A stretch of 47,751 nucleotides of DNA from an uncultured Gemmiger sp. (GTDB taxonomy: Bacteria; Bacillota; Clostridia; Oscillospirales; Ruminococcaceae): positions 1 to 47,751 of the forward strand of contig CALWNO010000017.1 in assembly GCA_944382785.1 (NCBI GenBank), in the 5' to 3' direction. The notes under the pieces are model-generated. The model had not been told where the DNA came from. It worked only from the letters and a program-made list of their open reading frames with translations, and did no database searches. The position numbers were made by a program, and so were the translations under genes. Shown here one piece after another: positions 10,151-17,813 of the stretch. How positions within the stretch are numbered: the first letter of the stretch is position 1; each line of letters starts with the position of its first letter.

Positions 10151-10200
10151 GAAAATGCCCCCGCTGCCGGGTGTTTCCGGTCAGCGGGGGCATTTTCTTT
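10151..10200. terminator. Bidirectional terminator between lacZ and the molybdenum hydroxylase
   Basis: A perfect 16-base stem (10151-10166 with 10182-10197) ends in TTTTC on both strands and lies between two convergent genes. Confidence 0.9.
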
Positions 10201-10216
10201 ATGTAAGCCAGCGGGT

Positions 10217-12511
10217 TCAGGCCTGGTCGGGTTCACCCATGGCGATGACTTCAGGGGTGATGGGCAGTTCCCGGTGCCACACGCCGGTGGCCCGCATGAT
10301 GGCATGGGCGATGGCCGGGGCCGGGGTGTTGATGACGATTTCCCCGATGGATTTGGCGCCAAAGGGCCCGGTGGGCTCGTAGCTGCTCTCGAACTCCACA
10401 TGCAGGTGGCCCACATCCAGGCGGGTGGGGACCTTGTACTGCATGAAGCTGGATTCAATGGGCTTGCCGGCGGCGTTGTAGGTCACATTCTCGGTGAGGG
10501 TCATGCCGATGCCCTGGGCGATGCCGCCCTCGGTCTGCACCCGGGCCAGAGCCGGGTTCACCGGGGTGCCGCAGTCCACCACCGCGTCGTATTCCAGCAC
10601 CCGGACCTCGCCGGTGAGCTTGTCCAGCTCGATCTCCGCCATGCCCACCATGAAGGGCGGCGGGGAGATGGGGGAGGAATGGGTGGCGGTGACTTCGGCG
10701 GCGCAGTTGTTGGATACCTGGGCCTTGTAGGCAATGTCGGTAAGGCTGGCGGTGCGGCCGTCGGCGGCCCGCACGCAGTCGCCCTCAAAGGTCACCCCGG
10801 CGGCGTCACAGCCCAGCAGCTCGGCGCCGATGGTGCAGATGTGGTCGATGAGCTCGGTGCAGGCCTTTTCCACCGCCTTGCCGGTGACGTAGGTGGTGGA
10901 GGAGGCGTAGGAGCCGGAATCGTAGGGGGACACGTCGGTGTCGGCGCTGAAGACGGCCACATCCTCCACCGGGCAATCCAGGCAGTCGGCGGCCATCTGG
11001 GCCAGGATGGTATCGCACCCGGTGCCCATGTCGGCGGCGCCGATGACCAGGTTGTAGGTGCCGTCCTCGCTGAGTTTGATGGTGGCGGAACCTACGTCCA
11101 CCCCGGAGATGCCGGACCCCTGCATGGCCATGGCCACACCGGCGGCCCGGACCTTGCCGTTGCCCATATCCCGCACAGGGTAGCGGTGTTCCCAGTCAAA
11201 GATTTCCCGGCAGCGGGCCATGCACCGGTCCAGGGCGCAGGCGTTGGCGGGTTCGTTGTAGTAGGCGGGCATGGTCATGCCCTGGCGCACCATGTTCCGG
11301 TCCCGCAGCTCGGTGGGGTCGATGTGCAGCTTTTCGGCCAGCTCATTGACGATGGACTCCACCGCAAAGATGCCCTGGGTGGCGCCGTAGCCGCGGTAGG
11401 CCCCGGCGGCCTGCAGGTTTGTGTACACCACATCATACCGGAAGCGGAAGGCTTCCAGGCTGCCGGTGTACAGGGGGATGGACTTGTGGCCGGACAGGCC
11501 CACGGTGGTGGGTCCGTGCTCGCCGTAGGCGCCGGAGTTGGACAGGGTGTACAGATCCAGGGCCCGGATGCGGCCGTCCTTGTCGGCACCCAGCCGCACC
11601 CGGACTTCCATCTCGTGGCGGGGAGAACCGGCGATCTGGCTTTCCTCCCGGGTATAGACGATCATGGCGGGGCGGCCGGTCTTCATGGTGACGAAGGCGG
11701 GGTAGACCTCGCTCACCGAGGTCTGTTTGGCCCCGAAACCGCCGCCGATGCGGGGCTTTTCCACCCGGATGCGGCTCTTGGGGATGCCCAGCGCCCGGGA
11801 GAGGATGCGGCGGCAGTGGAAGACGATCTGGGTGGAGGAAAGCACGTGCAGCCGTCCGTACCGGTCCAGGTCGGTGTAGGTGCGGAAGGTTTCCATCATG
11901 GCCTGGTTCACCGCCCGGGTGTGGTAGGTGTGGTCCAGCACGATGTCACATCCCGCCAGCACGTCCTCCACGTCGCCGTCCTTCTCCTCGCCACTGGCCA
12001 CCAGATTGCGGTGGTTGTCCCCGCCCACATCACACAGGGGGAGCCAGTCCTCCTCGGGGTGGACCAGGGTGGGGTTGTCCTTGGCGGTGCGGAAATCCAG
12101 CACCGCGTCCAGCACCTCATACTCCACCTTGATGAGCTTTTTCGCCTTGTGGGCGGCCTTCTCGTTCTCGGCGGCAATGATGGCCACCGGGTCCCCCACA
12201 AACCGCAGATGCCGGTCCAGGATCAGCCGGTCATAGGGGGAAGGCTCGGGGTAGGTCTGGCCCGCGTTGGTGTAACGCTGGTTGGGCACATCCTGCCAGG
12301 TATAGATATCCACCACGCCGGGCACTTTCCTGGCGATGGTGGTGTCGATGGTCTTCACAATGGCGTTGGCGTGGGGGCTGCGCAGCAACTGCACCACCAG
12401 GGCACCTTTGGGGGCCACGTCGGAGGTGTACACCGGCTTGCCCAGCAGCAGCTGCAAGGAGTCCTTCTTGCGCACCGCTTTGCCCACGTATTTGGTAGTT
12501 TTCTCAGGCAT
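10217..12511 (-). CDS. xdhA: Xanthine dehydrogenase family protein, molybdopterin-binding subunit
   Basis: This 764-residue protein matches the large catalytic subunit of molybdenum hydroxylases in length and order: an N-terminal a/b hammerhead domain (to about residue 120) and two molybdopterin-binding halves. Visible cofactor motifs are IGGGFGAKQ, GAYRGYGATQG and the C-terminal FGAKSIGE, whose glutamate sits where the catalytic base lies in this family. These enzymes hydroxylate purines or other N-heterocycles with water as the oxygen source. It is the last gene of a three-gene minus-strand operon and overlaps the iron-sulfur gene by 8 bases. The substrate cannot be fixed from sequence: purine, nicotinate or a related ring are all possible. 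The neighbouring importer and MobA-like fusion fit a need for molybdenum cofactor. Confidence 0.88.
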   Translation of the reverse strand: MPEKTTKYVGKAVRKKDSLQLLLGKPVYTSDVAPKGALVVQLLRSPHANAIVKTIDTTIARKVPGVVDIYTWQDVPNQRYTNAGQTYPEPSPYDRLILDRHLRFVGDPVAIIAAENEKAAHKAKKLIKVEYEVLDAVLDFRTAKDNPTLVHPEEDWLPLCDVGGDNHRNLVASGEEKDGDVEDVLAGCDIVLDHTYHTRAVNQAMMETFRTYTDLDRYGRLHVLSSTQIVFHCRRILSRALGIPKSRIRVEKPRIGGGFGAKQTSVSEVYPAFVTMKTGRPAMIVYTREESQIAGSPRHEMEVRVRLGADKDGRIRALDLYTLSNSGAYGEHGPTTVGLSGHKSIPLYTGSLEAFRFRYDVVYTNLQAAGAYRGYGATQGIFAVESIVNELAEKLHIDPTELRDRNMVRQGMTMPAYYNEPANACALDRCMARCREIFDWEHRYPVRDMGNGKVRAAGVAMAMQGSGISGVDVGSATIKLSEDGTYNLVIGAADMGTGCDTILAQMAADCLDCPVEDVAVFSADTDVSPYDSGSYASSTTYVTGKAVEKACTELIDHICTIGAELLGCDAAGVTFEGDCVRAADGRTASLTDIAYKAQVSNNCAAEVTATHSSPISPPPFMVGMAEIELDKLTGEVRVLEYDAVVDCGTPVNPALARVQTEGGIAQGIGMTLTENVTYNAAGKPIESSFMQYKVPTRLDVGHLHVEFESSYEPTGPFGAKSIGEIVINTPAPAIAHAIMRATGVWHRELPITPEVIAMGEPDQA

Positions 12512-12983
12512 GGGGCACCTCCTTGCGGGAATTGCGGGAATCCAGGAACCGGCGGATGCCCCGCAGCTGCCCTTCGTAGCCGGAGCAGCGGCAGAGGTTG
12601 CCGGATAAGTATGCCTTGATTTCCTCGTCGGTGGGGTCGGGGTTTTCCCGCAGCAGGGCGATGGTGTTCATCACGAAGCCGGGGTTGCAGAAGCCGCACT
12701 GGTCGGCGCCCTGGTCAGCGATGAAACCCACGAACTCCTCCGCTTCGGCCTGCAAACCTTCCAGGGTGGTGACCTTGTGGCCCGCCGCCCGGGCGGCCAG
12801 CATGGAGCAGGAAAGCACCGGCACATCGTCCAGAAAGACGGTGCACAGCCCGCAGTTGGAGGTCTCGCACCCGCATTTTACGCTGGCACAGCCCTGGGCG
12901 CGCAGAAAATCATACAAAGTGGTGTCCGGGTCCACGTCGGGCACGCGCACCGCCCGGCCGTTGAGCTGCAGTTTGATCTCCAT
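12504..12983 (-). CDS. xdhC: Xanthine dehydrogenase family protein, 2Fe-2S subunit
   Basis: This 159-residue protein carries two 2Fe-2S centres. The plant-ferredoxin-type cluster is held by C39, C44, C47 and C59 (CETSNCGLCTV followed by PVLSC). The second, helical-domain cluster is held by C96, C99, C131 and C133 (CGFCNPGF and NLCRCSGYE). It passes electrons from the molybdenum site to the FAD subunit. The ATG at 12983 is preceded by AAGGAGG. The gene starts 4 bases after the FAD-subunit stop and overlaps the molybdenum-subunit gene. The symbol follows the E. coli xdhABC naming by subunit type and should not be confused with the XdhC cofactor-insertion protein, which I do not see in this window. 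Confidence 0.9.
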   Translation of the reverse strand: MEIKLQLNGRAVRVPDVDPDTTLYDFLRAQGCASVKCGCETSNCGLCTVFLDDVPVLSCSMLAARAAGHKVTTLEGLQAEAEEFVGFIADQGADQCGFCNPGFVMNTIALLRENPDPTDEEIKAYLSGNLCRCSGYEGQLRGIRRFLDSRNSRKEVPHA

Positions 12984-12987
12984 AGGT

Positions 12988-13782
12988 TCAGCCCTCCTTG
13001 TCTGCCAGACGGCACAGCATCCGCTGGGTGAGTCCCCGCACCAGGTGGGTGCGGTATTCGGCGCTGCCCCGGGAATTGGACCCGGTGGGCACGGTTTCGG
13101 CGGCGTAATCCGCAAAGGCCTTGGTGCTTTCGGGGGTCAGGCCGGCTTTCAGCAGCCCTCGCTCATCCCGCACCACCACTGCCTTGCCGGGGCGGGCGCC
13201 GATGACCACCTTGTATTCCCCCTGCAGGCAGGAAGCCGCGCAGGTCAGCACCGGGAAATCGGTGCGGGCGATGCGCACCGAAGAATAGGCCATGGGACCC
13301 GGGGTCTTTTTCACCACCACATGGGTGAGGATATCCCGATCATAGGGCATGGCGGCGAAGGTTTCCAGGGGGATGCGCCCGGCCTTGTACAGTTCCACCT
13401 CACTGTCGGCAGCCAGCAGCACGGTGAGCACGTCGGAAAAGCCGAACCGCCCCCATACACTGCCCCCCACCGTGGCCATGTTGCGGAACTGTACCCCCAC
13501 AATGTCCTTGAGGGCCGCTTCCACTGCGCCGCCAGTGAGGGCCGCAATGCCTGGGTGGTGTTCCAGCTTGCGCAGGGGCACCGTGGCCCCGATGCGGTAT
13601 TCCTCCGGGGTCTCCTCGATGGTATCCAGGCCCAGATCACACAGGTCGATGGCGGTGCCCACCGTGATATCGGACTGGCGCAGCCACAGCATGCCGCCCA
13701 GCACATGGCTGCGCTTGTTCTGGTTCAGCTGGTAGGCCTGGTCCAGGCTTTCGGCGCGCAGATAGTTTTGGATGCTCAGCAT
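12988..13782 (-). CDS. xdhB: Xanthine dehydrogenase family protein, FAD-binding subunit
   Basis: This 264-residue subunit has the CO dehydrogenase/xanthine dehydrogenase flavoprotein fold. FAD-contact motifs are GGMLWLR near residues 29-35 and NMATVGGSVWGRFGFSD near 101-117, followed by the C-terminal CO_deh_flav_C-like region. It accepts electrons from the iron-sulfur subunit and passes them to NAD+ or another acceptor. It is the first gene of the minus-strand operon, with AAGGAGAA 8 bases before the ATG. A TATAAT box lies upstream on the same strand (13874-13869) but its -35 is weak. The operon is divergent from a molybdate-type importer, so both could be controlled from the shared 194-base gap. 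Confidence 0.88.
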   Translation of the reverse strand: MLSIQNYLRAESLDQAYQLNQNKRSHVLGGMLWLRQSDITVGTAIDLCDLGLDTIEETPEEYRIGATVPLRKLEHHPGIAALTGGAVEAALKDIVGVQFRNMATVGGSVWGRFGFSDVLTVLLAADSEVELYKAGRIPLETFAAMPYDRDILTHVVVKKTPGPMAYSSVRIARTDFPVLTCAASCLQGEYKVVIGARPGKAVVVRDERGLLKAGLTPESTKAFADYAAETVPTGSNSRGSAEYRTHLVRGLTQRMLCRLADKEG

Positions 13783-13888
13783 CGGAACATTTCTCCTTTG
13801 CGGTCCCTCGGCGGGGCCGTATTTTGGGCAAAAATCCGCATTTTCCCGCTATTTTGCCACTATATAGCATTATAGTATCACATTTTCA

Positions 13889-13917
13889 TTGAAACCGAAA
13901 GCCATCTGTGCTACAAT
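13889..13917 (+). promoter_or_regulatory. Promoter of the FecCD-type (molybdate/tungstate) importer operon
   Basis: TTGAAA (13889-13894) and TACAAT (13912-13917) are separated by exactly 17 bases. Transcription would start near 13924, inside the palindrome described next. Confidence 0.75.
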
Positions 13918-13919
13918 CT

Positions 13920-13943
13920 CGTTGTAGTTTTTGAACTACAACG
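13920..13943. promoter_or_regulatory. Palindromic operator over the importer transcription start (candidate ModE-like site)
   Basis: CGTTGTAGTT (13920-13929) and AACTACAACG (13934-13943) form a perfect 10-base inverted repeat with a 4-base spacer (TTTG). It begins 3 bases after the -10 box and covers the predicted start, a classic repressor position. The ModE-like protein encoded as the fourth gene of this operon is the obvious candidate ligand; this pairing is inferred. Confidence 0.65.
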
Positions 13944-13976
13944 CTTTTGCAACCCAAAGAAAGAGGAGAAAACCAC

Positions 13977-15041
13977 ATGAAACGTCTGTTGTCTTTCCTG
14001 CTGGCCGCCGCTGTGGCCCTGAGTGCCGTGGGCTGTGCCCCGGCTGCTTCCAGCACCGCCACCGCCGAGACCCCGGCCGCCAGTGAGACCGTGGAAGCCA
14101 CCGCTTCCCCCGAAGAAGCGGCCGCCGCCTTCCCGGTCACCGTCACCGACCAGGCGGGCCGCTCGGTCACCATCGAGTCCGAACCCCAGCGCATTGTCAG
14201 CGGGTACTACATCTCCACCAGCCTGCTCATCGCCCTGGGCCAGACCGACAAGCTGGTGGGCATTGAGGCCAAGGCCAACACCCGACCCATCTACTCCCTG
14301 AGCGCCCCCCAGCTGCTGGAACTGCCCAACGTGGGTTCCGCCAAGGAGTTTGACCTGGAAGGCTGCGCCGCCCTGGAGCCCGACCTGGTCATCCTGCCCC
14401 TGAAGCTGAAGGACGCCGCCGAGACCCTGTCCGGCATGGGCATCCCGGTCATCCTGATCAACCCCGAGGACCAGGAGCTGCTGGAAGAGACCATCTCCCT
14501 GGTGGGCGCCGCCACCGGCAGCACCGAAGCCGCCGATGAGCTGCTGGCCTTCTCCGACGACGAGGCCGCCCAGCTGGAAACCCTGATGGCCGACGTGGAG
14601 CGTCCCACCGTCTATCTGGCGGGTAACTCCGACCTGCTGTCCACCGCCGGTGACGCCATGTACCAGAGCGACATGATCCGTCTGGCAGGCGGCCAGAACG
14701 TGGCGGCCGAGATCACCGACACCTACTGGGCCGAGGTGAGCTTCGAGCAGATCCTGGACTGGAACCCCGAGTACATCATCCTGGCTTCCGACGCCTCCTA
14801 CACCTGTGAGGACGTTCTCAATGACGAAGCCCTGGCCTCCTGCACCGCCGTCCAGAACGGCAACGTCTACCAGATTCCCGGCGACGCCGAAGCCTGGGAC
14901 AGCCCGGTGCCCAGCGGCATTCTGGGTTCCGTCTGGCTGGCTTCCATCCTGCATCCCGAGGTCATGAGCACCGAGGATGCCAACGCCGTGATGGGCAACT
15001 ACTATGACACCTTCTACCACTTCACCTACCCGGCGGCCTGA
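13977..15041 (+). CDS. ABC transporter substrate-binding lipoprotein, FepB/MolA type
   Basis: This 354-residue protein starts with a lipoprotein signal (lipobox AVGC, cysteine at residue 20), then an Ala/Thr/Glu-rich linker and a TroA/FepB-like periplasmic-binding fold (VTVTDQAGRSVTIESEPQR at about residues 58-76). Proteins of this fold bind metal chelates, cobalamin or, in the MolA subgroup, molybdate and tungstate. The operon ends with a ModE-like regulator and is divergent from a molybdenum enzyme, so molybdate or tungstate is the most likely ligand. That is inference from context, because the fold itself mostly carries iron chelates. AGAGGAGAA precedes the ATG at 13977. The permease gene overlaps its 3' end by 38 bases. 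Confidence 0.82.
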   Translation: MKRLLSFLLAAAVALSAVGCAPAASSTATAETPAASETVEATASPEEAAAAFPVTVTDQAGRSVTIESEPQRIVSGYYISTSLLIALGQTDKLVGIEAKANTRPIYSLSAPQLLELPNVGSAKEFDLEGCAALEPDLVILPLKLKDAAETLSGMGIPVILINPEDQELLEETISLVGAATGSTEAADELLAFSDDEAAQLETLMADVERPTVYLAGNSDLLSTAGDAMYQSDMIRLAGGQNVAAEITDTYWAEVSFEQILDWNPEYIILASDASYTCEDVLNDEALASCTAVQNGNVYQIPGDAEAWDSPVPSGILGSVWLASILHPEVMSTEDANAVMGNYYDTFYHFTYPAA

Positions 15042-15996
15042 GGCCGCCCTGCTCTGTGCCGCTGCCCTGCTGGTGGCGGCACTTGGCATAGCCAGCCTGC
15101 TGGTGGGCAAGTACCCCCTGACGGTGGCGGGCATTTTTCATGACGAGATGCAGCGCCAGGTGTTTCTGACCCTGCGCCTGCCCCGGGCCCTGACCGGGGT
15201 GTGCGGGGGCTTTGCCCTGGGGGTGTGCGGCTTTGTGTACCAGACGGTCTTCCGCAATCCCCTGGCCTCCCCGGACATCATCGGGGTGTCCTCGGGGGCC
15301 AGCGCCGGGGCGGCTGCGGGCATTCTGTTTTTGTCCGGGGCGGCGGAAATCACCCTGGCCGCCTTCGGGGGCGCCCTGGCCGCGGTGCTGCTGGCCCTGG
15401 GGCTTTCGGCTCTTGACCGCCGGGGACAGAGCGGAACCATCGTGCTGGCAGGCATCGCGGTCCACGCCCTGGCCCAGACGGTGCTCATGGCCCTGAAGCT
15501 CACCGCCGACCCGGAACGGGAGCTGGCCTCCATCGAATACTGGATCATGGGCAGCCTGAACGGGGTGAAAGCCTCCGCCCTGCCGGTGAACCTGGCCATC
15601 TGTGCCGTCTGCGTGGCGGCTTTGTTTGCGCTGCACCGGCAGGTGCTGCTCCTCAGCGCCGAGGAGGGGGAAGCCCGGATGCTGGGGGTGAACGTCACCG
15701 CCCTGCGGTTGCTGGTGCTGCTGGCGGCCACGTTGGCGGTGGCGGCAGTGGTCAGCCTGACCGGTCTGGTCAGCTTTGTGGGGCTGCTGGCCCCCCACGC
15801 CGCCCGGCTGGTGTTCAAAGGCAGCCGTATGCCCACCCTGGCCCTGAGCGGGCTGTGCGGGTCGGCGCTGCTCTGCGCCGCGGACATCCTGGCCCGCAGT
15901 GTGGCCGCCACCGAGCTGCCGGTGAGCATCTTCACCAGCCTGCTGGGGGCGCCTTTCCTGGTCTTTCTGCTGGTGCGGGAGGGCCGACGGGTATGA
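15004..15996 (+). CDS. ABC transporter permease, FecCD/BtuC family
   Basis: This 330-residue permease has about nine to ten hydrophobic segments and the family marks of FecCD/BtuC proteins: LRLPRALTGVCGGFALGVCG near residues 57-76, an ISSG-type stretch (GVSSGASAG), and GLVSFVGLLAPHAARL near the C-terminus, which carries the coupling region to the ATPase. The start is the least certain point: the ATG at 15004 lies inside the binding-protein gene with no strong ribosome site, so coupling to upstream translation is likely. Its stop overlaps the ATPase start (ATGA). It would form a homodimeric channel for molybdate, tungstate or another chelated metal. Confidence 0.85.
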   Translation: MTPSTTSPTRRPEAALLCAAALLVAALGIASLLVGKYPLTVAGIFHDEMQRQVFLTLRLPRALTGVCGGFALGVCGFVYQTVFRNPLASPDIIGVSSGASAGAAAGILFLSGAAEITLAAFGGALAAVLLALGLSALDRRGQSGTIVLAGIAVHALAQTVLMALKLTADPERELASIEYWIMGSLNGVKASALPVNLAICAVCVAALFALHRQVLLLSAEEGEARMLGVNVTALRLLVLLAATLAVAAVVSLTGLVSFVGLLAPHAARLVFKGSRMPTLALSGLCGSALLCAADILARSVAATELPVSIFTSLLGAPFLVFLLVREGRRV

Positions 15997-16799
15997 AACA
16001 ACTGCAAGTTTCCCACCTCACCGCCGGGTATCACGGCCGGGAGGTGGTCCACGACCTCTCCTTTGCCCTGCCCGCCGGGCAGGTACTGGGGGTGCTGGGG
16101 GCCAACGGCAGCGGCAAGACCACCCTCATCAAGGCCATCTGCGGCATCCTGCCCCACAAAGGGCAGTGCACCCTGGACGGCCAGGCGCTGGAACGCCTGC
16201 GCCCCAAGGCCCTGGCCCGGCTGTGCGGGTACATTCCCCAGCGCAGCGGGCTTTCCATTGAACTGAGCGCGCTGGATGTGGTGCTCATGGGCTTCAACCC
16301 CCATCTGGGGCTGTTGCAGCCCCCCACCCCGGCCATGCGCCGGGCGGCTTCCGCCATGCTGGCCACCGTGGGCCTGCCCGGGCGGGACCGGGAGGGCTAC
16401 CTGACTTTGAGCGAAGGGCAGAAGCAGCTGTGTCTGCTGGCCCGGGCGCTGGCAGGCGGGGCGGAACTGCTCTTGCTGGACGAACCGGAAAGCGCTTTGG
16501 ACCTGCGGGCCCGGCACCGCACCCTGCATCTGTTGCGGGAGTTCACCGCCAAGGGGGACCGGGCGGTGCTGCTGAGCCTGCACGACCCCAATCTGGCCTT
16601 AAACTTCTGCGACGCCCTGCTGCTGGTGGAGGAGGGCCGGGCGGCCGGGCTGGTCCATCCGGGCACCGACAGCGACGAGACCCTGGAAGCCGCTTTGTCC
16701 CGCATCTACGGCCCCGTCTGCCTGCGCCGCTGCACCGACGACAACGGCCAGACCCATCTGGTGATGCTGAAGGAGGAGGATGTCCCATGCAGCCCGTGA
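15993..16799 (+). CDS. ABC transporter ATP-binding protein, FepC/MolC type
   Basis: This 268-residue ATPase has an intact Walker A (GANGSGKTT, near residues 37-45), a signature variant LSEGQKQ, a Walker B ending LLLLDEPE, and the switch histidine in LSLHDPN. It drives uptake by the adjacent FecCD-type permease. It overlaps the permease stop by 4 bases and the ModE-like gene start by 13 bases, so the four genes form one tightly packed operon. The last 35 residues end CSP and are not part of the catalytic core. Substrate is assigned only from the operon context. Confidence 0.87.
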   Translation: MKQLQVSHLTAGYHGREVVHDLSFALPAGQVLGVLGANGSGKTTLIKAICGILPHKGQCTLDGQALERLRPKALARLCGYIPQRSGLSIELSALDVVLMGFNPHLGLLQPPTPAMRRAASAMLATVGLPGRDREGYLTLSEGQKQLCLLARALAGGAELLLLDEPESALDLRARHRTLHLLREFTAKGDRAVLLSLHDPNLALNFCDALLLVEEGRAAGLVHPGTDSDETLEAALSRIYGPVCLRRCTDDNGQTHLVMLKEEDVPCSP

Positions 16800-17137
16800 C
16801 CCGCGTGTATCTTTATGATGACAACGGCAACAAGTTCTTCGGGGAAGGTCCCTACCGCCTTTTGCGGGGGGTGGAGGACACCGGTTCCCTGCGGGCCTCC
16901 GCCATGGCTATGGGGATGGCCTACACCAAGGCCCTACGGCTGCTGCGCACTGCGGAGGAGGCCCTGGGCTATTCCCTGACCCAGCGGGCCGCCGGGGGCC
17001 ATGCGGGGGGCGGCAGCCACCTGACCCCCCAGGGCAAGGCGTTTTTGGATACCTACGCCCGCTTCCGGGACCGCTGCGCCGAAGAAAACCGCCGGCTCTG
17101 GCAGCAGGAATTTTCCCACCGGCAGCCGGAAACCTGA
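16787..17137 (+). CDS. ModE-like winged-helix regulator without a molybdate-binding domain
   Basis: This 116-residue protein corresponds to the N-terminal DNA-binding domain of ModE (LysR-type winged helix). It has the pattern FFGEGPYRLLRGVEDTGSL, then AMAMGMAYTKALRLL as the recognition helix, and HLTPQGKAFLDTYARF as the wing and dimer helix. It ends there, so the two Mop/TOBE molybdate-binding domains of E. coli ModE are missing. AGGAGGAGG lies 8 bases before the ATG, within the 3' end of the ATPase gene. As the last gene of the importer operon it likely controls that operon, and perhaps the divergent hydroxylase, through the palindrome at 13920-13943. How it would sense molybdate without the second domain is open. 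Confidence 0.75.
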   Translation: MQPVTRVYLYDDNGNKFFGEGPYRLLRGVEDTGSLRASAMAMGMAYTKALRLLRTAEEALGYSLTQRAAGGHAGGGSHLTPQGKAFLDTYARFRDRCAEENRRLWQQEFSHRQPET

Positions 17138-17173
17138 AAAAACGGCAGGGGCCGTTCCCTGCCGCCCACATAT

Positions 17174-17207
17174 ACCCCGGACGGCCAGCCCCGCCCGGGG
17201 TCTTTTT
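17174..17207 (+). terminator. Terminator after the importer operon
   Basis: ACCCCGG (17174-17180) pairs with CCGGGGT (17195-17201), followed by CTTTTTC. A second hairpin with no T tract (17143-17164) lies just upstream. Confidence 0.6.
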
Positions 17208-17216
17208 CGCCCCAAA

Positions 17217-17236
17217 ATGTAAAAACGTCTTGACAT
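17217..17236. promoter_or_regulatory. Operator copy 1 overlapping the -35 box
   Basis: ATGTAAAAA, five bases, then TT, one base and ACAT form a 20-base imperfect palindrome. Its right half covers the TTGACA -35 box at 17230-17235. An identical layout is repeated downstream at 17263-17282. Confidence 0.6.
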
Positions 17237-17258
17237 TTTGCCGTTTCTCCCGTACAAT
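17230..17258 (+). promoter_or_regulatory. Promoter of the small membrane protein / XRE / NTPase-MobA operon
   Basis: A consensus TTGACA (17230-17235) is followed after exactly 17 bases by TACAAT (17253-17258). This is one of the strongest sigma-A-type promoters in the window and is bracketed by two copies of the same operator. Confidence 0.85.
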
Positions 17259-17262
17259 GAAA

Positions 17263-17282
17263 ATGTAAAAAGAATTTTACAT
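17263..17282. promoter_or_regulatory. Operator copy 2 over the transcription start
   Basis: ATGTAAAAAG and its near-mirror TTTTACAT form a palindrome with 10-base arms AAATGTAAAA (17261-17270) and TTTTACATTT (17275-17284). It lies 46 bases from copy 1, centre to centre. The XRE protein encoded downstream is the likely ligand. Confidence 0.65.
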
Positions 17283-17308
17283 TTCTTCATCACAAAGGAG
17301 GTTTTCTT

Positions 17309-17605
17309 ATGAGCACCGTCACCCTGCTGCTGATCCCCTTCGGCCTGTTTCTGCTGGGGCTGATCGTCCTGGACGTTTCCATGGTGGTCTCCCTGTTGAA
17401 AACCAACGATGAACGGCAGAAACTCATTGTCTGGAAAACCAGCACCTTCACCCTGCTGGTGGTGGTGCTGACCCTGATGTATGACGTCATTACCTCCCTC
17501 GTCCGGGCGGAAGCCATGCAGGTCAACCCCTTCGTCAAGCTCAGCGTCACCGCCATGACCTACTTTGTGGTGCTGCTGTACTACAAGAGAAAGCACGGCG
17601 ACTGA
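17309..17605 (+). CDS. Small integral membrane protein of unknown function, paired with an XRE regulator
   Basis: This 98-residue protein is almost all membrane: hydrophobic segments at about residues 3-27, 43-62 and 75-92, separated by short charged loops (KTNDERQK and VRAEAMQ), with a basic tail (YYKRKHGD). I do not recognise a named family. It follows a strong promoter flanked by two operators, and AAGGAGG lies 7 bases before the ATG. The XRE-type regulator starts one base after its stop codon. Small membrane protein plus small Cro/C1 regulator is a common Firmicute pair whose function is mostly unknown. Signal sensing at the membrane or export of a small compound are possible but unsupported. 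Confidence 0.7.
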   Translation: MSTVTLLLIPFGLFLLGLIVLDVSMVVSLLKTNDERQKLIVWKTSTFTLLVVVLTLMYDVITSLVRAEAMQVNPFVKLSVTAMTYFVVLLYYKRKHGD

Positions 17606-17606
17606 T

Positions 17607-17798
17607 ATGGAAAACACCATCAAAGCCCGGCGCAAGGAGCTGGGCCTTTCCCAGGAGGAGCTGGCCAAGCGGTGCGGCGTGACCCGCCAGACCATCAATG
17701 CCATCGAGAACAACAAGTACGATCCCACCCTGGCCCTGGCCTTCCGCCTGGGCCAGGAGCTGCAGACGCCCCTGGAAGAGCTGTTCACCCCATCCTGA
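17607..17798 (+). CDS. Small XRE-family (Cro/C1-type HTH) transcriptional regulator
   Basis: This 63-residue protein is a single helix-turn-helix domain: RRKELGLSQEELAKRCGVTRQTINAIENNKYDP covers the HTH, with TRQTINAIE as the recognition helix, and the rest closes the fold (LALAFRLGQELQTPLEELF). It belongs to the short YozG-like group with no sensor domain. It starts one base after the membrane-protein stop and ends 15 bases before the NTPase-MobA gene, so all three are one transcript. It probably represses its own promoter through the two copies of the ATGTAAAAA...ACAT operator at 17217-17236 and 17263-17282. Confidence 0.85.
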   Translation: MENTIKARRKELGLSQEELAKRCGVTRQTINAIENNKYDPTLALAFRLGQELQTPLEELFTPS

Positions 17799-17813
17799 AA
17801 GGAGGTCGGCCCC

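Noticed and set aside
7189-10458. A 1089-codon minus-strand frame
   Set aside because: It is antisense to lacZ and crosses a strong bidirectional terminator.
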